Source: CALLPQ01 sp039819545 (GTDB lineage: Bacteria; Pseudomonadota; Alphaproteobacteria; Caulobacterales; Parvularculaceae). From it: 64,000 nucleotides of DNA. The stretch spans positions 186,001 through 250,000 of the forward strand of contig JBCBRS010000002.1 in NCBI GenBank assembly GCA_039819545.1, read 5' to 3'. Position numbers and translations under genes: made by a program. Position 1 is the stretch's first letter. Every line of letters begins with the position of its first letter. Below, piece after piece: positions 54,004 through 62,347 of this stretch. Under the pieces are notes generated by a model. That model worked only from the letters and a program-made list of their open reading frames with translations. It did not search any database and was not told the DNA's origin.

Positions 54004-55127
54004 AGTCTTACAAATTGTGAGAAAAAATACGCACGTTCCGTCATCCATATCCCGGTACTGAGCACCAAGAGCGCGCCGAGCTGATGCGCCAGGCCGAGCC
54101 CGATGGGTGTGTAGGTCAACAGGGTGATAATGCCCAGTACGGCCTGGGCGCTCACGAGGCTCGCGAAAATCAGGGCCGGCTTGGCCATGGCGGTCTTACG
54201 CAACCGCCAGGCAAAAACAAGGGCCGCGGCAAAGAGCAGATAAGCCATCATCCGGTGATTGAACTGTACCGCGGCGAAGGTTTCGAACAGCGCCGCAAAC
54301 CGCGGCGCGCCGTCAAAATAAGCTTCGGGAAAAAAACGCCCGCCCATCAAAGGCCAGGTATTGTAACTATGGCCTGCGCGCAGGCCAGCAACGAAAGCGC
54401 CTAGAATAATTTGCAGATAGATGCCCCCCGTCAATAGTCCGGCAAACACCCACGCGCGCGCCAAGGTACTCTGGCGCCCAAAGGGGGGTGCCGCGTCTGA
54501 CACGCGTGCCGTGTAGGTGCGACGCAACGTCAGGGCCCGGACCAGCATGAGCGCAAACAAGGCAATGGCAAGCCCCAGATGCGCGGCCAGACGATACTGG
54601 CTCACATCAACCCGCTCGGTCAGGCCGCTTTTGACCATGTACCATCCGAGCGCCCCTTGCGCCCCGCCGAGCAGGAACAGACCCAACAATTGCCAGCGCA
54701 AGGCCCCGCGCACGCGGCCTGTGACCACAAAGACGAAAAACGGGATAGCAAAAGCGAGACCGATCACACGGCCCAGAAACCGGTGTCCCCACTCCCACCA
54801 GTAAATTTCCTTAAACGCGCCAAGGCTCATGCCTGCATTAACCTCGGCATATTCCGGGATCTGCTTGTATTTCTCGAACTCCGCCAGCCAGGTTTCCTGC
54901 GATAAAGGCGGGATCGCGCCAACAATCGGCTTCCACTCGGTGATCGACAGGCCGGAGTCGGTCAGCCGCGTTGCCCCGCCAACACTGACCATCAAGGCTA
55001 TGAGCGCGCACATCGCGAATAACCACCAGACAACGGGGCGGTGGTCTTGTGCACCACGGCGCGGTTGCGCCGGCGCACCAGCCGATTTCGGGAGGCCAAA
55101 AGTATCGGGGGCAAGCGATTGAGACAT
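53928..55127 (-). CDS. ctaA: Heme A synthase (COX15/CtaA)
   Basis: A 399-residue inner-membrane heme O oxidase making heme A for cytochrome oxidase. Eight membrane helices; the start MSQSLAPD (55127) is used although the frame runs to 55277. GGATRLTDSGLSITEWKPI, the EYWEWGHR-like EIYWWEWGHRFLGR with its heme-ligand His, RLAAHLGLA, VQFNHRMMAY and GLAHQLGA supply the conserved histidines. The last about 25 residues lie past the final helix, within the overlap with the lipoprotein gene. Confidence 0.96.
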   Translation of the reverse strand: MSQSLAPDTFGLPKSAGAPAQPRRGAQDHRPVVWWLFAMCALIALMVSVGGATRLTDSGLSITEWKPIVGAIPPLSQETWLAEFEKYKQIPEYAEVNAGMSLGAFKEIYWWEWGHRFLGRVIGLAFAIPFFVFVVTGRVRGALRWQLLGLFLLGGAQGALGWYMVKSGLTERVDVSQYRLAAHLGLAIALFALMLVRALTLRRTYTARVSDAAPPFGRQSTLARAWVFAGLLTGGIYLQIILGAFVAGLRAGHSYNTWPLMGGRFFPEAYFDGAPRFAALFETFAAVQFNHRMMAYLLFAAALVFAWRLRKTAMAKPALIFASLVSAQAVLGIITLLTYTPIGLGLAHQLGALLVLSTGIWMTERAYFFSQFVRLQGVTGARSSSMSTMGGTMTPELAV

Positions 55128-55321
55128 AAAAATGCGGTCTATACCTAACAAGCGAGGATGCTTAGCAAACGTATTGTAGATAGACGCTACACCGCCCTTC
55201 CCCAAGGGCCCACGGCGTCGCGGTTCCACGGCACCGCCAAACACGCAAACCTGCAAGGCCTTGCTTCCCCGGTGCATTGCCTTATTTCAATGGGTACCCG
55301 CTTTGAAAGGATCGCGACACC

Positions 55322-55525
55322 ATGCGCCCGCGCCAGAAAAAACTGATTGGCACTTTTATCCTGCTCTTCGGCTTTTTGGCCTATTTGATCCTTGCCATCA
55401 CCATTGCTGATTACCTGCCCAGCAATAAAATCCTTGAAATCGTCTATTTTGCGATCACCGGCATTTTATGGATTTTTCCGGTGAAAACCCTGCTTGAATG
55501 GATGAATCGCGAGCCGAACGCGTAA
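55322..55525 (+). CDS. DUF2842 membrane protein
   Basis: A 67-residue protein with two membrane helices (about 9-30 and 37-58), starting MRPRQKKLIGTFILL and ending WIFPVKTLLEWMNR, the DUF2842 pattern. In many alphaproteobacteria it lies next to ctaA, as here (divergent). Its function is unknown; association with heme A or oxidase biogenesis is inferred from position. ATG is preceded by GAAAGGATCG. Confidence 0.88.
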   Translation: MRPRQKKLIGTFILLFGFLAYLILAITIADYLPSNKILEIVYFAITGILWIFPVKTLLEWMNREPNA

Positions 55526-55635
55526 CCGCCGGTACTACGAGCGCCCGGCGGGTCAATTTGGCACTCCAAAGAAACCGCTTTTTAAGGCCTTTAGGGTTAA
55601 CGTTGGCACAAGCAGTTGCCGTGGACCCTCTCGTC

Positions 55636-56388
55636 ATGTTTCAAAAATCGGGCGCCAAATTCAAGGTCGAGGAATTTGTCGAAATCACCCTTACCGGGAG
55701 GGAGCCGTTTGAGGCGGTTGTCTTTTTGTCGGTGGGCGACCGGCTGATCGACCTTCTCAATGACCAGCGCCAGTTTATCCCTGTCAAACGCATGGATAAC
55801 TCGACCATGATCATGGCAAAGTCGAACATTATCTCAATCGTGGAAAAAGATCCCTTCGCCAAAACGAGCAACATGGATGAAGAAACCATCGCGTCCGGTA
55901 AAGACGTGGCGGCGTCCTTCGACGATGATGAGTATGAAGACGATCTCGATGATGACGCGGCGGACGAGGATCATCAGGGTACCAACGGCTCTGCCGGCGA
56001 GGAAGACGACTTGCCGCCCAAGGCTGATGAGGGAACGCGAGAACGTCAACGCGAGGGCGCTAAAGCAAACGACAAGGATGCCGGAGGCGATGCTGACACC
56101 GACGACGAGGCGCAGCGCAAACGCCGTCGCCGCCGTCGCAAAAAAGCCCCTGAATTTGACGCCTATGCGATCTTGAAAGTTTCGCCCGACGCGACGCTCG
56201 ACGAAATCAGGACCGCTTACAAAAGCCGCATCAAGGCAGTACACCCTGACTCCGTTGCAGCCCTAGACCTTGATCCAGAGTTGGTGCGCGCCGCCATCGC
56301 CACCACCCAGAAGGTCAACTACGCCTATCACCACATTTTGAAACAGCGGCGCAAAGACGGCGAAGACGAACCCGTAAAAGCCGCCTGA
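55636..56388 (+). CDS. J-domain protein with a conserved N-terminal domain and acidic linker
   Basis: A 250-residue protein from MFQKSGAKFKVEEF; the frame is open from 55498, overlapping DUF2842, and the longer start cannot be ruled out. Residues 1-75 form a compact domain (VEITLTGREPFEAVVFLSVG, DRLIDLLNDQRQFIPVKRMD). A 100-residue Asp/Glu-rich linker and a basic RKRRRRRRKK cluster follow. The C-terminal 65 residues are a J domain (FDAYAILKVSPDATLDEIR) with the HPD motif (AVHPDSV), which would stimulate an Hsp70 ATPase. The partner and the N-terminal domain's role are unknown. Confidence 0.85.
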   Translation: MFQKSGAKFKVEEFVEITLTGREPFEAVVFLSVGDRLIDLLNDQRQFIPVKRMDNSTMIMAKSNIISIVEKDPFAKTSNMDEETIASGKDVAASFDDDEYEDDLDDDAADEDHQGTNGSAGEEDDLPPKADEGTRERQREGAKANDKDAGGDADTDDEAQRKRRRRRRKKAPEFDAYAILKVSPDATLDEIRTAYKSRIKAVHPDSVAALDLDPELVRAAIATTQKVNYAYHHILKQRRKDGEDEPVKAA

Positions 56389-56468
56389 TCAGAGCGCAAA
56401 CGCAGATCGTCGCTGCGCGCTGACTGCACCCTATCGCAATTGCTGACCAAGGCACCACCGCTGCAGCC

Positions 56469-56491
56469 GGGCCGAATTTGGCCCTCTTGTT
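56469..56491 (+). terminator. Possible terminator after the J-domain gene
   Basis: GGGCC (56469-56473) pairs with GGCCC (56480-56484) over a 6-nt loop, followed by TCTTGTT. It lies 80 nt past the stop and just before the tRNA. Confidence 0.4.
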
Positions 56492-56520
56492 CTCCCCTCA
56501 TTCGCGTGTATGGTCCCGTC

Positions 56521-56597
56521 GGGCCCGTAGCTCAATTGGTTAGAGCCGTCCGCTCATAACGGATTGGTTGGGGGTTCAAGTCCCTCCGGGCCCACCA
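56521..56597 (+). tRNA. tRNA with CAU anticodon (tRNA-Ile2 or tRNA-Met)
   Basis: A 77-nt cloverleaf with encoded CCA. The acceptor stem is GGGCCCG with CGGGCCC; the D arm has GCTC/GAGC; the anticodon stem GTCCG/CGGAT encloses CTCATAA (anticodon CAT at 56555-56557... loop 56553-56559); the T arm holds GTTCAAG. The GGGCCCG acceptor differs from the GGCGGGG-type elongator tRNA-Met of many alphaproteobacteria and leans to tRNA-Ile2, whose C34 is changed to lysidine. The 3' half is also antisense coding sequence for the recombinase and serves as the element's attachment site. Confidence 0.93.
56554..56597. other. Left attachment site of the integrated element within the tRNA 3' half
   Basis: The recombinase gene on the minus strand runs into the tRNA: codons for VGPEGLEPPTNPL are the antisense of 56557-56595 and its TGA stop is the antisense of 56554-56556 in the anticodon loop. 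Element DNA begins at or just inside the tRNA end. No second copy of this sequence is present before 64000, so the right end is outside the window. Confidence 0.7.
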
Positions 56598-58200
56598 CTT
56601 GAAGTACCGAGTTGTTGTCGGTACCGGTTTTCACTGATTTTCTCCTTTCAGGTTTGGTTTCAGCGATTGACAATATCCCGGCGAGATCGCCGTGCAAGTC
56701 AATGACAAGACCGTCTTTCGCCGCGTTCGGCTTCAAGACGATTTTGTCGATGAGATTCCGTAAAATGTCCTGCGCCTCATGCTTGATGGAGTCCTGACTC
56801 AGAGCTTCCACCAGCCGATCAATCTGGCGTTTGTAGTGATCCGCCATTTTCGGATGCAAACGAATAGGTGTTTCGTCCGTCATCAACAGGCGCTGTTCAA
56901 GTTCACGCCGCCTGTCACCGTTGGCGTTCATCGTATCCTTGATTTCTTCTGGGTCGATGCCGCCTTCAATTGCTTCGATGTGGCGCTTGCGTGCGCGCTC
57001 CAGTTTGGCGATTTCCGCGCGAAGCCAATCGGCCTCCGCAGATTTTGTCCGGCGGAGCTTGTTAATCTGTTTTGTGTACTCCTTGCAGAACACATCAAGC
57101 AATTCTGGCGTCAGTAATCGTGACCGCAGACTGCCGATCACGACGCCTTCCAATTCGTCCTGATGAATCATCAGCTTGTTGTCACAGCTTTTCGCGTTGC
57201 GCCTGTTCGCGCATCCATAACGCCCGTGATTGGCCTTCGAATAAGACCCGCCACAGGCTCCGCATTTCAAAAGCCCGCTGAGAAGATATTTTGGGCGCTT
57301 GGTCTCACCGAGCTTGCGGCTTCCGCGCGCCATCTTTTTCTGGCGGGTTTTTACCGCATCCCATAATTCGTCAGAAATGATGCGCAGATGTTCGACATCG
57401 GCCATCACCAATTCGCTTTCATCATTGATGCGCGGGATACGGCGATTGGTTCCGGGTTCCTTTAATTCAGTTGTCCGGTTCCAACAGAGCTTCCCGCGAT
57501 AGACATCATTGTTGATGATACCGAGCCCGCGTTTTTGGCTGCTGTGAATACTGCTCTGGTGCCAACCGCGCCCCGTGGGTGACGGAACGCCTTCCTTGTT
57601 CAAGTCTATGGCAATGGCACGGGGTGATTTACCGTGCGCATATTCCCGGAATATGCGCTGGACGATTTCGGCTTGTTCGGGGACGATTTCACGCTCGCCC
57701 GCAACTGGCTTTCCATCCGCACCAAACTTCTTGACCACAGCGTAGCCATAGGCCAGCCCTGCTGTCACTTTACCAGCTTCAACGCGCCCCTTTTGTCCGC
57801 GCAAGACCTTGGCTTTCATTTCCTCAAGATAGAGTTGGTTCATAAGACCTTTGACGCCAACATCCACGGTCCCGACATCCCCTTCGGACAAGGTGACAAT
57901 TTGAATGCCAAGAAACTTCAGACGCTTGTGCAAATGAGCCGTATCGCCTTGATCGCGCGATAATCGGTCCAGCGCTTCGGCGAGTACAATTTCGAATTTT
58001 CCGTCAGCGGCATCGCGCAGCAACGCTTGAATGCCCGGACGGTTCATTGACGCCCCGGAAATCGCATGATCGGCGTAGCATTGAACGACGCTCCAGCCTT
58101 CTTTGTCCGCCCGCGCCTGACATTCACGAATTTGATCCTCAATGCTGGCGTCGCGTTGAAGGTCAGAGCTAAAGCGTGCGTAGATGGCGATATTCGTCAT
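56554..58200 (-). CDS. Large serine recombinase (integrase of the element)
   Basis: A 548-residue site-specific recombinase. The resolvase domain (residues 1-145) has the nucleophile in YARFSSDLQRD (Ser11) and the arginines of EALDRLSRD. The recombinase domain (about 165-290) and a zinc ribbon (CGACGGSYSKANHGRYGC...C, about 325-355) follow, then a coiled coil and a C-terminal domain. It should integrate and excise the element unidirectionally, excision needing a directionality factor. The last 14 residues and stop are antisense to the tRNA gene. A 52-residue ORF starts its transcript 14 nt upstream. Confidence 0.95.
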   Translation of the reverse strand: MTNIAIYARFSSDLQRDASIEDQIRECQARADKEGWSVVQCYADHAISGASMNRPGIQALLRDAADGKFEIVLAEALDRLSRDQGDTAHLHKRLKFLGIQIVTLSEGDVGTVDVGVKGLMNQLYLEEMKAKVLRGQKGRVEAGKVTAGLAYGYAVVKKFGADGKPVAGEREIVPEQAEIVQRIFREYAHGKSPRAIAIDLNKEGVPSPTGRGWHQSSIHSSQKRGLGIINNDVYRGKLCWNRTTELKEPGTNRRIPRINDESELVMADVEHLRIISDELWDAVKTRQKKMARGSRKLGETKRPKYLLSGLLKCGACGGSYSKANHGRYGCANRRNAKSCDNKLMIHQDELEGVVIGSLRSRLLTPELLDVFCKEYTKQINKLRRTKSAEADWLRAEIAKLERARKRHIEAIEGGIDPEEIKDTMNANGDRRRELEQRLLMTDETPIRLHPKMADHYKRQIDRLVEALSQDSIKHEAQDILRNLIDKIVLKPNAAKDGLVIDLHGDLAGILSIAETKPERRKSVKTGTDNNSVLQVVGPEGLEPPTNPL

Positions 58201-58214
58201 GGTACTACCAATCC

Positions 58215-58373
58215 TCAGTGTTGGTTGTTCTTTATGGCCTCATTAAAATCGTCTTCGGCGGCTTGCCGCGCAAGCGCTTTCACAAGACGGATAATATTCG
58301 GATCGAGACTGATATCAAAAGTATCAGCTTTTACACGCCGTCCGCCAAGATGTAAGTTTACCTCTATCCCCAT
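58215..58373 (-). CDS. 52-aa protein co-transcribed with the recombinase
   Basis: A 52-residue protein starting MGIEVNLHLGGRRVKADTFDI after an excellent AAGGAG ribosome site, ending 14 nt before the recombinase ATG. Residues about 22-48 look helical and mildly basic. It follows a promoter with repeat operator. Its size and place fit an accessory or directionality factor, but no motif proves it. Confidence 0.6.
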   Translation of the reverse strand: MGIEVNLHLGGRRVKADTFDISLDPNIIRLVKALARQAAEDDFNEAIKNNQH

Positions 58374-58418
58374 CGCGGCTCCTTTCTGTTTTGGTTTACG
58401 ACGCATAGGAATAAATTC

Positions 58419-58447
58419 AGTATAAAGAACAAATAGCGAACAAACAA
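58419..58447 (-). promoter_or_regulatory. Candidate promoter and operator for the recombinase operon
   Basis: On the minus strand TTGTTT (complement of 58447-58442), a 17-nt spacer and TATACT (complement of 58424-58419) form a good promoter 46 nt before the 52-aa ORF. Within the spacer, TTTGTTC occurs twice as a direct repeat (complements of 58438-58444 and 58427-58433), 11 bp apart, about one helical turn, suggesting binding of a dimeric regulator. Confidence 0.6.
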
Positions 58448-58507
58448 CCTAAATGATCGGAAAAGAATCCGTTTTTGATTGCTAAACTCGCTACATTCCG
58501 AGTGGTA

Positions 58508-58756
58508 CTACCGCACACGATTAAACCCTTCTTTTGCAACGCCGCGCTTCTTGTTGATCGCTTTATCAATCTCCTGAATTCGCTCCTCGCGCTTGTAAGC
58601 TTTTTTATGTCGCTCCCAATGCGCCTGTCGCTCCGCAGGCGTAATTCCCATGCCTTTTGGCCTTGGTGCGGGCGCAAGAACTGGCGCATCTTTTTTCCGT
58701 TCAGCCACGAGCTTCCTGCGCTCGGCAGCGGTGGGAGGTGATTTTTCGCCGGACAT
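58508..58756 (-). CDS. 82-aa basic protein downstream of the coupling ATPase
   Basis: An 82-residue highly charged protein (MSGEKSPPTAAERRKLVAER start, many Arg/Lys/Glu, KREERIQEIDKAINKKRG near the end) with a GGAG ribosome site, 48 nt downstream of the coupling-protein gene. Low-complexity helix-forming sequence without a recognisable domain. It is the last gene of the element's membrane/ATPase operon. Confidence 0.55.
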   Translation of the reverse strand: MSGEKSPPTAAERRKLVAERKKDAPVLAPAPRPKGMGITPAERQAHWERHKKAYKREERIQEIDKAINKKRGVAKEGFNRVR

Positions 58757-58804
58757 CGCGGCGTCTCCGTGATTGGGGCGCCGCTATCACGGCGCGAACG
58801 GCAA

Positions 58805-60406
58805 CTAGTCGTCGAGAGGCGGGATCGGATGGTCGTTGAAGTTCAGGACGTATGGCGCAGCGAACGGCAGGTCCCAGAACATGGGGCGGTCCAAAATCGT
58901 GAGCGGTGTTCCCGGCGCATCAAGGATCAGCCTGTTTTGGTTGATCCTCTGAATGGCATCGCCCGGTAGTACCGAGGTCAGATGCTCGGCGATGCTTAAT
59001 CCGCCCCGATCACCCTCGCGGGCGTGCTCAGCATTGGCGCTTGCAATTAAATGCGCGCGCTGTCCGCCCCGAGATTCGAGGTTACGCAATGTTTCAGCAT
59101 CGCGCTGCGCCCAGATCAGGTTGATTGTATTGCTCAGAAATGGTTTGTGTCCGCCATCATCCTTGTACGCATCGAACGAGTTCAAATCTTGCGCCAGCAG
59201 GATCAGGCGTACCCCCATCTCACGATAAACACGAAGCGCCAGAAGCGCATTGTTCAGCCGGGGTAATTGACCAAACTCATCAAGGATCAGGCTTACGCGC
59301 ACATCACCTGGCGCATGCGCCAGAGTGTCAATGATATGTTCCAGCATCAGCTGAATGAACGAAGCGTGCGAGATCGCATAACGCGGCGGAAAATATATAT
59401 TCAGGTTGCGCGGGTGCTGTTTCAATGAAGCGAGATCAAAGCTTGATTGCATGGTCGCATCGCGAAGCGGGCTGCCTTTCTGGAATGGCCGCCATGCTTT
59501 GGCGTATTCCTGCATGACCCAGCGATATTCCTTGGCGGCGGAATCATCGGTGGCGCTAAAATCATCGACAAACTTCTGCGCCAGATCGGCCACCAGTCCT
59601 TCACAAGCAGGGCTACCGCGCATTTCATCAAGCTCTACGATGAGTTGCGCGCGCGTATAGTTGGCGACACCGGCCATTGATGCGGCGTTCGCCAGTCGGG
59701 GTTCAAGTTCACAGCGATGCGCAAGCAGACAGAAGCTCAGCTCTTCCGCAATCTCGACGACCCACGAATTAAGTTTGTTGGCCTTTCGCACCGGTCCGAA
59801 TACGATTGAATTCTTTGCACGCGCGCGATCAACGATGCGATGACCACGGCTCGCAAGATCGATCAGATCATCAAAAAAGTTAAATGTAACTTGTTCATCC
59901 CAACACTGACTGAATGGCATGAATTGCGCGGAGGGAATACCGTCTAACGCGCTACGCCCTTGATATGTGGTCCACGCCAAATCAGGTTTGAATGAAACGG
60001 TAACAACTGACTCAGGCGCATCGCCCTGACCGAGACCGGCGATGATTGAGGACGCCATGCTGCCGGTCTTCCCGCCGCCCGTACCCGCAAGTATCGACAT
60101 TGGCAAATCTGTATTGTTGAAGCGAGGCTGGCCGTCCCAAACGCCAACATAAGGCCCGGACATTTTGGCCGTGAAGCCACCGGCGATGAGGTCATCCCCA
60201 TCCCCGAGCTTGGCATTCGGCAAACGGCCTGAGACATCATTGTTTTTCAGGCGGTTAACATTCTCACGATACTGCTGTTCCGCTTTCGCCTGTTGCCATG
60301 CGCGCAGGATATGAGCGCCCACGCGCATGAACGATGAAAGCTGACGCAATTCATTCTGGTTGAAGAGCCGCTGGTCAAAGCGGCTCTCCGGTTTGCGCTG
60401 TTGCAT
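58805..60406 (-). CDS. VirD4/TraG-type coupling ATPase without membrane anchor
   Basis: A 533-residue P-loop ATPase of the type IV coupling-protein/TraG group. Walker A is AGTGGGKTG (residues 107-115), Walker B is VSLILDEFGQLPRL, and ILLAQDLNSFDAY plus NTINLIWAQRDAETLRNLESRGG match the C-terminal TraG/VirD4 motifs (LAQ... and the glutamine switch). Unlike VirD4 it has no N-terminal transmembrane pair; residues 1-105 are soluble. Its ATG overlaps the stop of the 205-residue membrane protein (TAATG). Coupling proteins deliver DNA or protein to a secretion channel; here the anchor may be supplied by the two preceding proteins. Confidence 0.88.
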   Translation of the reverse strand: MQQRKPESRFDQRLFNQNELRQLSSFMRVGAHILRAWQQAKAEQQYRENVNRLKNNDVSGRLPNAKLGDGDDLIAGGFTAKMSGPYVGVWDGQPRFNNTDLPMSILAGTGGGKTGSMASSIIAGLGQGDAPESVVTVSFKPDLAWTTYQGRSALDGIPSAQFMPFSQCWDEQVTFNFFDDLIDLASRGHRIVDRARAKNSIVFGPVRKANKLNSWVVEIAEELSFCLLAHRCELEPRLANAASMAGVANYTRAQLIVELDEMRGSPACEGLVADLAQKFVDDFSATDDSAAKEYRWVMQEYAKAWRPFQKGSPLRDATMQSSFDLASLKQHPRNLNIYFPPRYAISHASFIQLMLEHIIDTLAHAPGDVRVSLILDEFGQLPRLNNALLALRVYREMGVRLILLAQDLNSFDAYKDDGGHKPFLSNTINLIWAQRDAETLRNLESRGGQRAHLIASANAEHAREGDRGGLSIAEHLTSVLPGDAIQRINQNRLILDAPGTPLTILDRPMFWDLPFAAPYVLNFNDHPIPPLDD

Positions 60407-61023
60407 TATTCACTCCGGTATTTATCTGCAACGCGCTCGAATTCATCGCTTAACAGCTCAGCTGGTGGCGGGAAGCTTTCAATCATCTCCTGCGTCATAT
60501 TTGTGCGATAGCGCGGAAGGATATCGCTGTACTGCGACACCATATCCTCGCGTGTTTCTTGGGAATATTTGCAGGCTTCATTATACGCAGCCGCACTTTC
60601 TGCATCCTGCGCGGCTGGCTTCATCACACATCCGATGGACGCGATATTGGTGATGATTTGCGGTACCCATTGCGTGCCGCGTATTGTTTCAATCTGCCGG
60701 TCAACAAGCTTGGTTTCCCAGTTGATGGCAGTACCCACAGCCTTGTTGTAGGTTTGCCAAAGCTGATTATAGGCATTGGTCACGCGTTCAACTTCGGCGA
60801 CGGCAAGACGCATCTCGTGTTCGTATGTCGCTGATGTTTCGGTCCTGACACCGATCATCTCGGCATGACCATGCCCGAGCGTATTATAGAGCTTGACGAT
60901 CAGTGAGGCGTTCGGACTGGTCAATCCGACAACAACCACCTCCCAAAACAAAATCACGGCAATGAAAGCAGGCAACACGACCGCGCCACCGGCGCTCGAC
61001 AGCAAACGGATAATAAATGACAT
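60406..61023 (-). CDS. Single-pass membrane protein, partner of the coupling ATPase
   Basis: A 205-residue protein with one N-terminal membrane helix (about 13-36) and a mainly helical rest. Three cysteines (CVMKPA ... EACKYS) may be extracytoplasmic. Its stop shares a base with the ATPase start, and it begins 20 nt after the 407-residue membrane protein, so the three are translated together. No family recognised. Confidence 0.65.
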   Translation of the reverse strand: MSFIIRLLSSAGGAVVLPAFIAVILFWEVVVVGLTSPNASLIVKLYNTLGHGHAEMIGVRTETSATYEHEMRLAVAEVERVTNAYNQLWQTYNKAVGTAINWETKLVDRQIETIRGTQWVPQIITNIASIGCVMKPAAQDAESAAAYNEACKYSQETREDMVSQYSDILPRYRTNMTQEMIESFPPPAELLSDEFERVADKYRSE

Positions 61024-61043
61024 GATAGCAGGTCCTGATTTTA

Positions 61044-62267
61044 TTAATGTGAATAACGATGACGGGACAGCGGTGCGTTGCGGACGCTATGGTCCGCAAG
61101 CAAGATGGTTCTGGGGGTATTGAAATCATTCGGGTCAGGCCCATCGCTCCCGTCGATCCGGTCAACACGATTCCAATGAAGCAAGAGGAGAAAATAGAGA
61201 CCCGCCAGCATCAGGAAGTCGGGCGCAATGGCGACGGCAATCAACGGGAGCAATTGCAATGCATGCGCCGCCACAGCTTCGAGCCCAAATAGCTGTGTCG
61301 GGACTGTAAGATCGCGATAAGCCAGCGCCTCAAACTTAAGTGCTTCCACACCAAGACGGCTTGCAACATCTTGATACTGGTCGCGAAGGCGTTGCGCGCT
61401 TTCCTTGCTGAAACCGGCAGCTTCAAAGTTTGTCGTCATCGCAGCTTGCGCCGCTTTGATGGTGGTGATCGGTAAACTATCGAATAATCGATTGGTCAGG
61501 TTTGCTAACTTTTCGGCACGTTCTTCAAGAAGATTGCTTTTTTCCTGAAGCGTCTTGTTAGCAAGCCCTTCGATCAGTTTGATTTGACCGATTTCATAAT
61601 TGCCACCAGCAACCAATTCTCGGGAATGGGTCTTGGCCGCTGACAGCGCTGCAAGCTGCACCTCTAAAGAGTGCCTAACGTTGCTCAATATAGCGGTGCA
61701 CGGACCATCCCCGGGTAAATCGCAATATGGTCCTTTCGTACGTTCGGCGTCCTCTGCAAGGCTCGCGGTTTTCAGCGCTGTGGTGATTTCAGTTTCAATG
61801 TTGAAAAATTGTCGGCTGACGGCGGACGCCTCGTTCCAATTGCGTTCGAGAGCGCTTGTACGCCGATCCAACTCAAGACTTTCCGCCGCCGTTCCGGCGA
61901 ACACCAACGTTGAGGCGACAGCCCCAACCGCACCGACGAGCAACCCGATGCCGCCGAAAACCGCAACACCACGCGAGCGTTGCCCTTTTGGAAGCCTGGG
62001 AAGATGTGTCCCGCCCATGGAGTGAAAGCCACCCATGATCGCGTAGGCGCTTCCGGCGATAGCCGAACTCATGAGGAATGATATGAATGGCGATGTCGCT
62101 TCGGACAGTGGTTCGAATGCGGTTATACCAACGCAAACGGCGCTAACACTCACAATCCCCCACGCGGCCTTACGATACTTGTCAAATGCTGCATCATATG
62201 CCTCTGAATCAGGGCGTAGTTCGGGTGATCCCGCCTGAGGCAGGTTGTTTTCGTCGCGAATTTTCAT
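61044..62267 (-). CDS. Polytopic membrane protein with a long coiled coil, upstream of the coupling ATPase
   Basis: A 407-residue protein starting MKIRDENNLPQ after an AAGGA ribosome site; a GTG start at 62333 is possible. Three N-terminal membrane helices (about 33-52, 60-80 and 100-128), an extracytoplasmic or cytoplasmic alpha-helical region of about 220 residues (SALERNWNEASAVSRQFFNIET, SNLLEERAEKLANL) and one or two C-terminal helices (about 345-385). No recognised domain. As the first gene in the three-gene module it may form the membrane platform for the ATPase. Confidence 0.65.
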   Translation of the reverse strand: MKIRDENNLPQAGSPELRPDSEAYDAAFDKYRKAAWGIVSVSAVCVGITAFEPLSEATSPFISFLMSSAIAGSAYAIMGGFHSMGGTHLPRLPKGQRSRGVAVFGGIGLLVGAVGAVASTLVFAGTAAESLELDRRTSALERNWNEASAVSRQFFNIETEITTALKTASLAEDAERTKGPYCDLPGDGPCTAILSNVRHSLEVQLAALSAAKTHSRELVAGGNYEIGQIKLIEGLANKTLQEKSNLLEERAEKLANLTNRLFDSLPITTIKAAQAAMTTNFEAAGFSKESAQRLRDQYQDVASRLGVEALKFEALAYRDLTVPTQLFGLEAVAAHALQLLPLIAVAIAPDFLMLAGLYFLLLLHWNRVDRIDGSDGPDPNDFNTPRTILLADHSVRNAPLSRHRYSH

Positions 62268-62347
62268 TAGCTGGTCCTTTCCTTGGACAGGTATTGGCTG
62301 AGGAAACGGCGATGCAGCGAGCTTGACCCTCACTGCGTCGCCAACTT

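Noticed and set aside
55498..55635. Longer start of the J-domain gene
   Set aside because: Overlaps the end of DUF2842 and adds a segment that looks non-conserved; kept only as an alternative start.
58417..58689. 90-codon minus-strand frame overlapping the 82-aa gene
   Set aside because: Different frame to the better-supported ORF at 58508-58756, no ribosome site and no conserved features.
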